This document shows, in pieces, positions 1 to 5,673 of a stretch of DNA of 8,740 nucleotides. The stretch's first letter is position 1. Each line of letters starts with the position of its first letter. Made by a program: the position numbers and the translations under genes. Source of the DNA: Actinomycetota bacterium. GTDB lineage: Bacteria > Actinomycetota > Actinomycetes > Nanopelagicales > Nanopelagicaceae. Below the pieces are notes generated by a model, which did no database searches, had not been told where the DNA came from, and was given only the letters and a program-made list of their open reading frames with translations. Location of the stretch: contig WLNM01000038.1 of assembly GCA_009699825.1 (NCBI GenBank), positions 1-8,740 on the forward strand, given 5' to 3'.

Positions 1-38
1 GTAAACGTAAAGCGGGACGGCCACGTATCGCTGCATAG
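1..38 (+). CDS. 3' end of a probable WhiB7-type transcriptional regulator (partial)
   Basis: Only the last eleven codons and the TAG stop (36-38) are visible. They read KRKAGRPRIAA, a basic tail containing GRPR, which resembles the AT-hook (RGRP-type) motif found after the iron-sulfur domain in WhiB7-like proteins. Two further points support the call. A strong plus-strand terminator follows directly, and the converging neighbour is an ABC1 kinase, as in the M. tuberculosis Rv3197/whiB7 pair. WhiB proteins bind a 4Fe-4S cluster and act with the primary sigma factor. WhiB7 controls intrinsic antibiotic and redox responses. The cluster cysteines lie outside the window, so the identity rests on a short tail plus synteny. 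Another frame is open to a TGA at 55-57 but has no recognisable content. Confidence 0.5.
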   Translation, partial: KRKAGRPRIAA

Positions 39-41
39 AGT

Positions 42-87
42 AATGAGCGGGTGCTGATTTAACTTCAGCGCTCGCTCATTGCTTTTT
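42..87 (+). terminator. Rho-independent terminator of the WhiB-like gene
   Basis: Positions 42-57 pair with 65-80 to give an unbroken 16-bp stem, with two G.U wobbles in plus-strand RNA, closed by a 7-nt loop (58-64). A T-tract at 83-87 follows. Read on the minus strand the wobbles become A/C mismatches and there is no U-tract, so it is built for the plus strand. It begins four bases after the TAG stop, and its U-tract overlaps the stop codon of the converging kinase gene (86-88). Confidence 0.9.
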
Positions 88-1432
88 AACGAGTCAGCGA
101 AGCTGGCGTGATTTCTGGAAGCCAGATAATCGCTTCATCAAGCCAACGGCCTTCAGCTTCTAGTTGGCAGAAGATTCCGGTAGTGCCCATTGTTACGCGG
201 TGAATTAATACATATTCGGCAGGTAAATTTAATTGGAAACCAATCTTTGCAGTTGGATTACGTGGGTCTCCAACGCGGGCACTCTGATCGCGCAACCATT
301 CACGTGAGTATTTGAATGTTTCTGTGCGAAGAGGTTCTACAAGTGGAACAAGGAATTCAAGAACTAAATCAGGATCTACTTCTACTTCAGGAAGAATAAA
401 TCCATCTTTTTTGAAACCTTCATACAGTGCCTGCGCATCATCATCGAGAGCGTTCTTTAGTAAATTCTTAAATGGCTCTGGGAAACCATTGGGTAAGCGG
501 TTACATGCACCAAAATCAAGTACACCTAAACGTCCATCGGCTAATACTCGGAAGTTTCCTGGATGTGGGTCTGCGTGTAATAAACCTGCACGGATAGGAG
601 AAGTAAAGTGAAAGCGAGCTAATTTAATTCCAGCGTTATTGCGCTCTTCTTGTGTGCCGCTCTTAATGACATGTGCAAGTGGCTTACCTTCAAGCCATTC
701 GCTAACCAAAACTTTGTCAGATGCCATTACAACTTTAGGAATCGCGATATCTGGATCGCCATCGTATGCGGCGGCGTATGTAGTTTGAGCTTCAGCTTCG
801 TACATGTAATCAACTTCTTCGATGATGCGAGCACGCAACTCTTCTAGAAGTGGCTTCATATCCAGGCCGGGCATTACTAGTTGGAAAATCTTTGAGAAGC
901 GTTGAATCTGATTGAGATCTGAAATAAGTGCCTCAGCGGCCCCTGGATATTGAATCTTTACTGCAACAGAGCGACCATCTTTCCAAACCGCTTTGTGAAC
1001 TTGGCCAATAGAGGCCGACGCAGTTGCTTTATCCTCAAAGCTTGCAAAGTTATCTCGCCAATTTTCGCCGAGTTCTTTTGCCAAAACTTTATGAACAACT
1101 CGAGTAGGAAGCGGCGGTGCTGACTCTTGTAGTTTTGTAAGAGTTTCTCGATATGGCTTTGCAATATTTTCCGGAAGCGCTGCTTCAAAGACAGAGAGCG
1201 CTTGACCGAATTTCATGGCGCCACCTTTTAGTTCGCCAAGAACTTTAAATAATTGCTCTGCAGTTTTTTCTTGAATCTCTGCAAGTACTACAGAACCTGA
1301 TTGACCAACTAATTGACGACCAAGTCCAACTGCACCACGGCCTGCTAGACCAAGTGGAATAGAAACCATCTTCGCTGAACGCACAGCGCCAGAGCGAGGG
1401 ATCTCGGTTTCTTGAACTTTGTCTTTGGCCAC
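86..1432 (-). CDS. ABC1/UbiB (AarF)-family atypical protein kinase-like protein
   Basis: A 448-residue member of the ABC1/ADCK/UbiB family, atypical kinases that bind ATP and act on membrane lipid or quinone metabolism in other organisms. The true substrate in Actinobacteria, which use menaquinone, is not settled. Diagnostic motifs are in order: KxGQ at 74-77; the Ala-rich loop ASASIGQVH at 138-146, which replaces the usual Gly-rich loop; VAVKIQYPG with ATP-site Lys159; EEVDY at 205-209; the catalytic loop HADPHPGN at 286-293 (Asp288, Asn293); and the metal-binding DFG at 306-308. All key residues are present and no membrane helix is obvious. The start used is GTG at 1432 with no clear Shine-Dalgarno; the N-terminal stretch PRSGAVRSAK...PLGLAGR matches the usual start of actinobacterial homologues, so later ATGs are less likely. 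It lies 81 bases downstream of the E1-like gene, probably co-transcribed, and converges on the WhiB-like gene. The M. tuberculosis counterpart by synteny is Rv3197. Confidence 0.95.
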   Translation of the reverse strand: MAKDKVQETEIPRSGAVRSAKMVSIPLGLAGRGAVGLGRQLVGQSGSVVLAEIQEKTAEQLFKVLGELKGGAMKFGQALSVFEAALPENIAKPYRETLTKLQESAPPLPTRVVHKVLAKELGENWRDNFASFEDKATASASIGQVHKAVWKDGRSVAVKIQYPGAAEALISDLNQIQRFSKIFQLVMPGLDMKPLLEELRARIIEEVDYMYEAEAQTTYAAAYDGDPDIAIPKVVMASDKVLVSEWLEGKPLAHVIKSGTQEERNNAGIKLARFHFTSPIRAGLLHADPHPGNFRVLADGRLGVLDFGACNRLPNGFPEPFKNLLKNALDDDAQALYEGFKKDGFILPEVEVDPDLVLEFLVPLVEPLRTETFKYSREWLRDQSARVGDPRNPTAKIGFQLNLPAEYVLIHRVTMGTTGIFCQLEAEGRWLDEAIIWLPEITPASLTR

Positions 1433-1513
1433 GGGGATATTCTGCGAGAAAATTGCACAATTAGCATCTTGAGAAAGTACGCGCGGTGAAGCCGATGAGA
1501 AGTTACTGGCAAA

Positions 1514-2641
1514 TTAGCGCCAGGAACACCCACACAATGGGTGGCGTGCAAAGCGAATGTGTTGAGGATTACAGAGATCTAGATAGTTGGTGCGCACCCG
1601 TGTAGAAATTAGAGCTGATTTCTTCGTATCGATAAACCGAAGTATTTCAGAAGCAATTTGTGCCGCAACAAAGTGCACAATTGTTACTGGAATTTCTAAT
1701 TCAGTATGCGTGCTTCGGAAAATATCTATTTCTCGAGAACGGGGATGTTGATCACTTCGCGCAAGTGTGACGCAACGAGAGCAAGCGCTTTTCCCAGGGA
1801 TAACCAGTGGTCCAATTTCGATTGATGGCCCATCAGGGGCTGCAACAATCAAATGAATTTCATCTTCACTCATGCTCTGTGCAATGAGTGATTCGTGGCC
1901 ATTTCCAATAAAAATCTTAAGAAATACTTCTGGGATCTCATCAACTCCAGATATATCTTTGTTGGGGAATAGCGCTAATTCACGAGACTTTTCATCGAGT
2001 GTATGTTGATAGTTAGAGCCGACATCACTACTTGTAATCAATCCAGCACACATATCTTGGTATCCAATGCGCGCACGGTCACGTCTGGATGCTGATGCCA
2101 TCTTGGTTTGCGTCACTCCACTTGCAAGCAATATTCCGTACAACTGTGTTGCAACTCTATTTTCTCCAGATATTTCAATCAACGCTAAACGGCGATTAGT
2201 CAGCACTTCAACTCCGCCATCTTTAACACCTGCAATCCATGTTGTTGCAGATAACTCTGGTGTAATTTTAGATTGCAATTGAATGTATCCAGCATCAGCG
2301 CTTTGATCTTGTTCTTTAAATCGACCAGGTGCAATTATTTGTGTGACCAAATAATCAAGAAAGCCTGCAGTAAGCAACTGGCTAATAACTTGGCAGATAA
2401 TCTCAGAGTCAATCGCGAGCGCGGTAGCAATTTCTGCGGCGCTGCTCTTGCCATCGAATGCGGCAATAATTGATCTGATGCCAACTGCTTCACATTCGAT
2501 TCCAGAACCGTTGCAACCAACAAATACGCGATTCCCATCAATGAGCGAATCAGTTAATGAGAGAACAATTGTGCCTCTTTTAAGCCGTGGACGAATAAGT
2601 AATAAATCGATCTCATGTGTATCTACTGTGTGTATTTTCAT
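1514..2641 (-). CDS. ThiF/TOMM-cyclodehydratase-like E1-fold protein (leader-binding type), function unknown
   Basis: A 375-residue protein resembling the actinobacterial family often annotated as cyclodehydratase or TOMM precursor leader peptide-binding protein. The N-terminal part (about 50-105) has a helix-rich pattern ending in LLTAGFL, like a winged-helix or RiPP-recognition module. The middle and C-terminal part resembles a ThiF/E1 fold: a beta strand and loop at about 152-178, then IGPLVIPGKSACSRC at 276-290 with a CxxC (287, 290), and a C-terminal HPLCGC with Cys370 and Cys372. Together these could form the four-Cys zinc site of E1-like proteins. The expected GxGxxG-type nucleotide loop reads SGENRVA (158-164), so ATP use is doubtful. 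No YcaO partner, dehydrogenase or leader peptide is visible, so a RiPP role cannot be claimed. It occupies the position of M. tuberculosis Rv3196. Start is ATG at 2641; no good Shine-Dalgarno is seen, and a somewhat later start is possible because family similarity begins near IRPRLKRG (16-23). Confidence 0.75.
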   Translation of the reverse strand: MKIHTVDTHEIDLLLIRPRLKRGTIVLSLTDSLIDGNRVFVGCNGSGIECEAVGIRSIIAAFDGKSSAAEIATALAIDSEIICQVISQLLTAGFLDYLVTQIIAPGRFKEQDQSADAGYIQLQSKITPELSATTWIAGVKDGGVEVLTNRRLALIEISGENRVATQLYGILLASGVTQTKMASASRRDRARIGYQDMCAGLITSSDVGSNYQHTLDEKSRELALFPNKDISGVDEIPEVFLKIFIGNGHESLIAQSMSEDEIHLIVAAPDGPSIEIGPLVIPGKSACSRCVTLARSDQHPRSREIDIFRSTHTELEIPVTIVHFVAAQIASEILRFIDTKKSALISTRVRTNYLDLCNPQHIRFARHPLCGCSWR

Positions 2642-2757
2642 CTGCGCACAATGGCGTTAAATTCTGCGCCAGCCGGTGTGCGCAGCCGAATCTGTGTATG
2701 CGCACACGAATTTCTCGCTCTGCGTAATCACATGTGACGCAATGTGAAAACCTAGAC
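2642..2757 (-). promoter_or_regulatory. Upstream region of the E1-like gene with repeated TGCGCACA and a 10-bp palindrome
   Basis: This 116-base gap lies between the terminator of the DUF5679 gene and the ATG of the E1-like gene, so it probably contains that gene's promoter, although I could not pick convincing -35/-10 boxes. TGCGCACA occurs at 2643-2650 and 2699-2706, and its inverse TGTGCGCA at 2677-2684. The last two extend to a 9-bp inverted repeat (2676-2684 with 2699-2707). A perfect palindrome TCACATGTGA lies at 2728-2737. These are plausible binding sites; no regulator is identified. Confidence 0.4.
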
Positions 2758-2760
2758 AAA

Positions 2761-2800
2761 GAAAACCCCCACCAAGCAATATCTGCCTGCGGGGGTTTTC
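2761..2800 (-). terminator. Rho-independent terminator downstream of the DUF5679 gene
   Basis: GAAAACCCCC at 2761-2770 is perfectly complementary to GGGGGTTTTC at 2791-2800, with a 20-nt loop. In minus-strand RNA the stem ends in a run of U with further U residues just after it (2758-2760), 27 bases beyond the DUF5679 stop codon. A short AT-rich palindrome (TTAAAAG/CTTTTAA) sits at 2801-2816. The stem is symmetrical enough to work weakly in the other direction too, but no plus-strand gene needs it. Confidence 0.85.
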
Positions 2801-2827
2801 TTAAAAGTGCTTTTAAATGGGCTCGTA

Positions 2828-2986
2828 TTAAGCCTTACCGAGAATGCGGTTCACCTTGGTGCCACAAACTGGGCAGATGCCCTGTGCCATGCGACGACCA
2901 GAGTCTGAGACCTTTACGGTTCCCTCGAATTCACGCTTCTCTTTGCACTTAACGCAATAAGCGTCACCTTTGTATGTCTCTGCCAT
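2828..2986 (-). CDS. DUF5679-family small zinc-ribbon protein
   Basis: A 52-residue protein beginning MAETYKGDAYCVKCKEKREF and ending in ICPVCGTKVNRILGKA. It has two CxxC knuckles, Cys11/Cys14 and Cys38/Cys41, about 24 residues apart, which should bind one zinc ion as a zinc ribbon. The pattern and length match DUF5679, a short protein widespread in Actinobacteria; no function is established to my knowledge. Most of the rest is basic and polar (KEKRE, SDSGRRM), suggesting a nucleic-acid or protein contact surface, which is inference. The start is firm: GGAG at about 2991-2994 lies six to seven bases before ATG at 2986. It is followed by its own terminator, and its leader (2987-3060) contains a possible stem-loop. 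Confidence 0.93.
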   Translation of the reverse strand: MAETYKGDAYCVKCKEKREFEGTVKVSDSGRRMAQGICPVCGTKVNRILGKA

Positions 2987-3004
2987 TTTTTTCTCCAATC
3001 GACG

Positions 3005-3054
3005 CATGCTTGCCTATGGGATTTTTCCCACTACGGAGCAGGCGTGCAAGCATG
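3005..3054 (-). promoter_or_regulatory. Possible structured 5' leader of the DUF5679 gene
   Basis: CATGCTTGC (3005-3013) is perfectly complementary to GCAAGCATG (3046-3054). A second hairpin, TGGGA/TCCCA with a TTTT loop (3017-3030), is nested inside. The element ends about ten bases upstream of the GGAG ribosome-binding site on the minus strand, so it would sit in the 5' untranslated region. It lacks a U-tract on either side. A protein-binding or mRNA-stability role is possible; no known riboswitch class was recognised. Confidence 0.35.
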
Positions 3055-3111
3055 ACGATACCCCCGCTCACGCTCAAATGGGCACATATCAAGCGTAATT
3101 GTGGGAAATTT

Positions 3112-3756
3112 TTATAGGACTTGAGCGCCTGGCAGCACCGCTGGGGGCATATAACGCCGTTCAGCAGCCTCAAACCCCTCTAAATACGCCTCAGCTCGGC
3201 TCTCCTCGGGAAATCGGGCTAATGCAGCCTTGAACTCTGGACCATGGTCGAAGTAGTGCAGATGGATCACTTCATGAAAGAGGACGTAATCAAGGGCGTA
3301 TGAAGGTGCACCTTTGAGGCGATCTGAAATTCGAATGGTTGCATCAACTGATGTGCACGATCCCCAGCGCTCGCGCATCGCACGCCAATTGACGGACTTC
3401 GGACGTTGAATAATCTCCGGAGCGAACTCTTCTAATAATTGCACAGCCCTATCGAGTAAAAGTGTTTCAGATGGTGAGTCACCAGCTTCTTGAGCACGAA
3501 TTTTGGCAATCATCTCGGGAATAACACTTCGTTCATCGGCTTTACTCATGCGTGCTGGAATAGAAATGATTATTCGCCCGCCTTGGCGGTATGCAGAGAT
3601 ACTTTTCTTGCGCCGCTTGGAGCGAAGCACAACTATTTCGCCCTCTGAGATTCCAGGAAGGGTTACTTCGCCACCATCATCACCCTCATTGACGACATGT
3701 GTAATGGAATGGTTGAGGGTCACAGAGACAAGGTACCTGCAGAAGGGTTTTTGCAA
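3112..3756 (-). CDS. YgjP-like / M48-family (DUF45) zinc metallopeptidase
   Basis: Up to 214 residues, resembling YgjP (DUF45, WLM-like) metallopeptidases. Numbered from 3756, the zinc site is HEVIH at 161-165 with a third histidine at 171 in the pattern HEVIHLHYFDHGPEF, and Glu162 as catalytic base. The preceding RWGSC (130-134) is the other family hallmark. The N-terminal beta region IVVLRSKRRKKSISAYRQGGRI...IPARMS (41-71) is also typical. No signal peptide or membrane helix is evident, so it should be cytoplasmic; its substrate is unknown. The start is uncertain. The longest frame begins at a TTG (3756), a GTG at 3723 would give 203 residues, neither has a good Shine-Dalgarno, and conserved sequence starts only near residue 40. 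The gene lies 125 bases upstream of the DUF5679 gene. No terminator was seen after its stop, so read-through into that gene is possible. Confidence 0.9.
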   Translation of the reverse strand: MQKPFCRYLVSVTLNHSITHVVNEGDDGGEVTLPGISEGEIVVLRSKRRKKSISAYRQGGRIIISIPARMSKADERSVIPEMIAKIRAQEAGDSPSETLLLDRAVQLLEEFAPEIIQRPKSVNWRAMRERWGSCTSVDATIRISDRLKGAPSYALDYVLFHEVIHLHYFDHGPEFKAALARFPEESRAEAYLEGFEAAERRYMPPAVLPGAQVL

Positions 3757-3813
3757 CTTAATTTATTGAATAAAACGCCGAAAAAATTTTGCCATATATC
3801 AAAAAAAGTCCTC

Positions 3814-3843
3814 TTGTCAAAGCGGTGTTCAGTTGATTATGAC
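3814..3843 (+). promoter_or_regulatory. Candidate sigma-70-type promoter on the plus strand
   Basis: TTGTCA (3814-3819) matches the -35 consensus at five of six positions and is followed after 18 bases by TATGAC (3838-3843), a weaker -10 with four matches. Transcription would begin near 3850, immediately before the hairpins at 3852-3939. No plus-strand gene follows until 5416, so the promoter makes sense only if it drives a small RNA. Chance occurrence is quite possible. Confidence 0.25.
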
Positions 3844-3849
3844 TCTCTT

Positions 3850-3945
3850 CTGTCGTACTTTGCGACTACGAAGTCCTCGGATAACCGTTCTATATCTGCA
3901 AGGGGAAGGCAGATACAGGATGAGTACCCGGGGGCTTCGCTTTTC
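3850..3945 (+). ncRNA. Candidate structured small RNA or leader element
   Basis: The gap between the metallopeptidase and DUF2342 genes can form a nested fold. A 12-bp stem pairs 3869-3880 with 3928-3939, and a perfect 7-bp hairpin inside it pairs TATCTGC (3893-3899) with GCAGATA (3909-3915) around loop AAGGGGAAG. A small hairpin GTCG/CGAC (3852-3866) precedes them. Two outer pairs are G.U wobbles only in plus-strand RNA, which favours that strand, and CUUUUC follows the stem. On the minus strand the same stretch would lie in a leader of about 185 bases before the metallopeptidase, with a candidate promoter at 3949-3977. I checked SRP RNA, tmRNA, tRNA and common riboswitch signatures by eye and none fits. 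The part around the stem seems richer in G+C than its flanks. Confidence 0.35.
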
Positions 3946-3948
3946 ATT

Positions 3949-3977
3949 ATCGTAAATTAACGAGTGAGAAGTTGCAA
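3949..3977 (-). promoter_or_regulatory. Candidate promoter for the metallopeptidase transcript
   Basis: On the minus strand TTGCAA (3977-3972) and TACGAT (3954-3949) are separated by exactly 17 bases, each matching four of six consensus positions. A GATAAT overlaps the second box. It lies just downstream of the DUF2342 stop codon. If used, it would give the metallopeptidase gene a leader of about 185 bases containing the hairpins at 3852-3939. Consensus matches are modest, so this is tentative. Confidence 0.25.
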
Positions 3978-3990
3978 GGAATTCTTGAAG

Positions 3991-5292
3991 TTACTGCAAC
4001 CCAGATAAGTCATCTGGAACTTCAGAGCTCTTGAGGAAGTTTTCTGGATCTAAGAGATCTTCCGGTGATGGCAAGAGCGAGGACCAAATTTTGTCGCGAG
4101 TAGTAACGCCCTCTTTTTCACGAACTACTCTCCAGAAGTTTGCTGCTTCCCTTGATAAACGTGGCGAGACTTCTAAACCAAATAGAGATTTGAATAATTG
4201 TTGTGTTGGCGCTGAAGTCGCACGACGTCTACGAAATGTTTCGCGTAAAGCTTCTATTGATGGAAGTCGATCACTGACTGCAAGGGTTGTGACTTCATCG
4301 GTCCAGCCTTCAATTAGCGCAAAGACTGTTTCTAGTTTTGTTAGAGCTGCACGCTGTGTTGGTGACTCTTCAGGCGTAAACATTCCTTCACCAAGTGCAA
4401 GTGTGAAGCTTTCAGGATTACTTGGATCTATATTTCCAGATTCCATTGCTTCTTGTGCTTGACGTTGAATGGCATCAATATCTATATGAATACCTTTTCC
4501 GTATTCAGAAATAGCTGTGCGAATATAGGAAACAAGCCATGGATTGCTATCGAATAAGCGTGCAACCGCCTCTTCGCGAATTGCGTGGAAAAGTGTTATT
4601 TCACTCTTCGGAATTTCAAGATCTTGGGACCATAAGGCAATGTTTTCAGGAACCAGTGCAGGTATTACAGGATCTATTAGGGGTAAACCGACATCATGGA
4701 TTCCGGTTACAGATGATGCGAGTGATCCAACTGAATGGCCCAATTGAGTTGCGATTAATGCGCTAATAAATGAGCGAAGCAAAGTGGCAATAGTTTCAAG
4801 GGGCATTGGCGTTTCATCGCCCTGGCCTTGCTCTATTGCTTGCTGCATAAGCTCAGATACCGCCGCAGCCAAGCCACTTGCCAATGGTTCCACTGTTACT
4901 TGCCATCCCGAAAGCGTTGAATCGACCCAGTCAGCACGGCTTAGTGTTCTGGTCGCACTTGTAAGTGGAGCAAAGTCAGTGGCTTCGTTGAGCCAGAGTT
5001 GGGCGATTGAACTGGCTTGAGTCACAACAGTTGAATCTATGTTTCCGACCGGAAGCGAGCCTGCACTTGCAACAATTTTCTTAGCGGTATCGCGAACGAT
5101 GCTCTTAGGAAGTGATTCGGCTCCGGCAGAAAATGGAGAATTAAATCCCGCCGGATTGATTCCTAGTTTTTGAAACTCTTCTGTGACTTGCTTCTGCATC
5201 TGCGCGAGCATTGCAGCAATCTGTTCAGGGGTCATCTCATCCGGGTTCTCATCGGAACCATCATCTGGAGTGAAACCAAATGGCGAAATCAT
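3991..5292 (-). CDS. DUF2342 / zincin_2-family protein with a degenerate metal site
   Basis: A 433-residue homologue of actinobacterial DUF2342 proteins, annotated as zinc-dependent metalloproteases or F420-biosynthesis-associated proteins; the syntenic M. tuberculosis gene is Rv3195. Recognisable parts are the N-terminal MISPFGFTPDD followed by a Met/Gln-rich helix (about 20-45), the helical region with LLRSFISALIATQLGHSVG (171-189), the former active-site helix HAIREEAVARLF (236-247) with PWL after it (251-253), and the downstream helix LTKLETVFALIEGWTDEV (318-334). Family members I recall have REAAHxRLF or HExxH in this helix; here the second histidine position is Val243 and the first is Arg239, so zinc hydrolysis is doubtful. 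There is no signal peptide or membrane helix. The ATG at 5292 is well supported by AAGGAAGG a few bases upstream. The gene diverges from the small membrane protein gene across 123 bases. Confidence 0.9.
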   Translation of the reverse strand: MISPFGFTPDDGSDENPDEMTPEQIAAMLAQMQKQVTEEFQKLGINPAGFNSPFSAGAESLPKSIVRDTAKKIVASAGSLPVGNIDSTVVTQASSIAQLWLNEATDFAPLTSATRTLSRADWVDSTLSGWQVTVEPLASGLAAAVSELMQQAIEQGQGDETPMPLETIATLLRSFISALIATQLGHSVGSLASSVTGIHDVGLPLIDPVIPALVPENIALWSQDLEIPKSEITLFHAIREEAVARLFDSNPWLVSYIRTAISEYGKGIHIDIDAIQRQAQEAMESGNIDPSNPESFTLALGEGMFTPEESPTQRAALTKLETVFALIEGWTDEVTTLAVSDRLPSIEALRETFRRRRATSAPTQQLFKSLFGLEVSPRLSREAANFWRVVREKEGVTTRDKIWSSLLPSPEDLLDPENFLKSSEVPDDLSGLQ

Positions 5293-5415
5293 GAACCTTC
5301 CTTAAAGCCAGATTTAGCTAACTTCTTCGCTTCACATCGTAGTTGTGCCTTTACCTATAACGCACGGTGAAAGAAAATAATTCCAGCAACGTTTCTACCC
5401 AGCAGCGTCTAGGCT
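5293..5415. promoter_or_regulatory. Divergent promoter region between the DUF2342 gene and the small membrane protein gene
   Basis: These 123 bases separate oppositely directed genes and should hold promoters for both. For the plus strand TTCACA (5331-5336) and TATAAC (5356-5361) are a fair pair, although the 19-bp spacer is long; transcription would start near 5368. No clear minus-strand pair was found. The minus-strand ribosome-binding site AAGGAAGG lies next to the DUF2342 start codon. Confidence 0.5.
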
Positions 5416-5673
5416 ATGAACATGTCCAGTTCATTCGTTGCTCTGATTTGGTGGGTAATACCTGCTGCGGGCTTAATTGGCGCTTTAGGTTACGTGGTGT
5501 GGGTTACCAAGTTCAAGAATCGTTTTGAATCTGAAACAAGTCGTTCAATAGGAAAATTTAAAGAATTCCAAAGCACCTTTAGAGATCCCAACGACCACAC
5601 TCCTGTTAATCGCAATGATCCAATGCGAAATGAAATTCCGAATTCCAACCAAGATCGCACGCCACCTCAGTAA
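5416..5673 (+). CDS. Small single-pass membrane protein, function unknown
   Basis: An 85-residue protein with one strong hydrophobic helix at about 6-30 (SFVALIWWVIPAAGLIGALG then YVVWV). A basic stretch KFKNRF follows, then a polar, Pro/Asn/Asp-rich tail. The positive residues after the helix suggest that the tail faces the cytoplasm (positive-inside rule). I recognise no domain. It is probably real: it opens the rightward gene set, a promoter-like sequence lies upstream, and its TAA stop overlaps the ATG of the YlbL-type protease gene by one base (TAATG), implying coupled translation. The start may be ATG 5416 or ATG 5422; AGG at 5411-5413 is better spaced for the second. A partner or regulator role for the protease is inferred from coupling only. 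Confidence 0.8.
   Translation: MNMSSSFVALIWWVIPAAGLIGALGYVVWVTKFKNRFESETSRSIGKFKEFQSTFRDPNDHTPVNRNDPMRNEIPNSNQDRTPPQ

Noticed and set aside
1245..1551. Short minus-strand frames overlapping the kinase start
   Set aside because: They are out of frame with the kinase and the E1-like gene, and their low-complexity Cys/Ser/Trp/Arg-rich content is typical of shadow frames.
1514..2641. A RiPP/TOMM biosynthetic cluster
   Set aside because: Only an E1-like protein is present; there is no YcaO, oxidase, protease-transporter or precursor peptide in the window.
3850..3945. 6C RNA, SRP RNA, tRNA or known riboswitch
   Set aside because: The minus-strand loop CUUCCCCUU recalls 6C RNA but has only four consecutive C; the SRP apical motif, T-loop and common riboswitch cores are missing.
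3837..3947. A 36-codon minus-strand frame in the gap starting at ATG 3947
   Set aside because: It lacks a ribosome-binding site, uses codons rare in this window (AGA, CCC, GGG, ATA), and is better explained by the inverted-repeat structure it covers.
3697..3960. An 87-residue plus-strand open frame across the metallopeptidase start and the gap
   Set aside because: It partly overlaps the metallopeptidase antisense, has no ribosome-binding site or family resemblance, and its distal part coincides with the hairpin element.
4031..4462. A 143-residue plus-strand open frame
   Set aside because: It lies wholly antisense to the DUF2342 gene, is Ser/Arg-rich with no domain, and reflects codon bias of the real gene.
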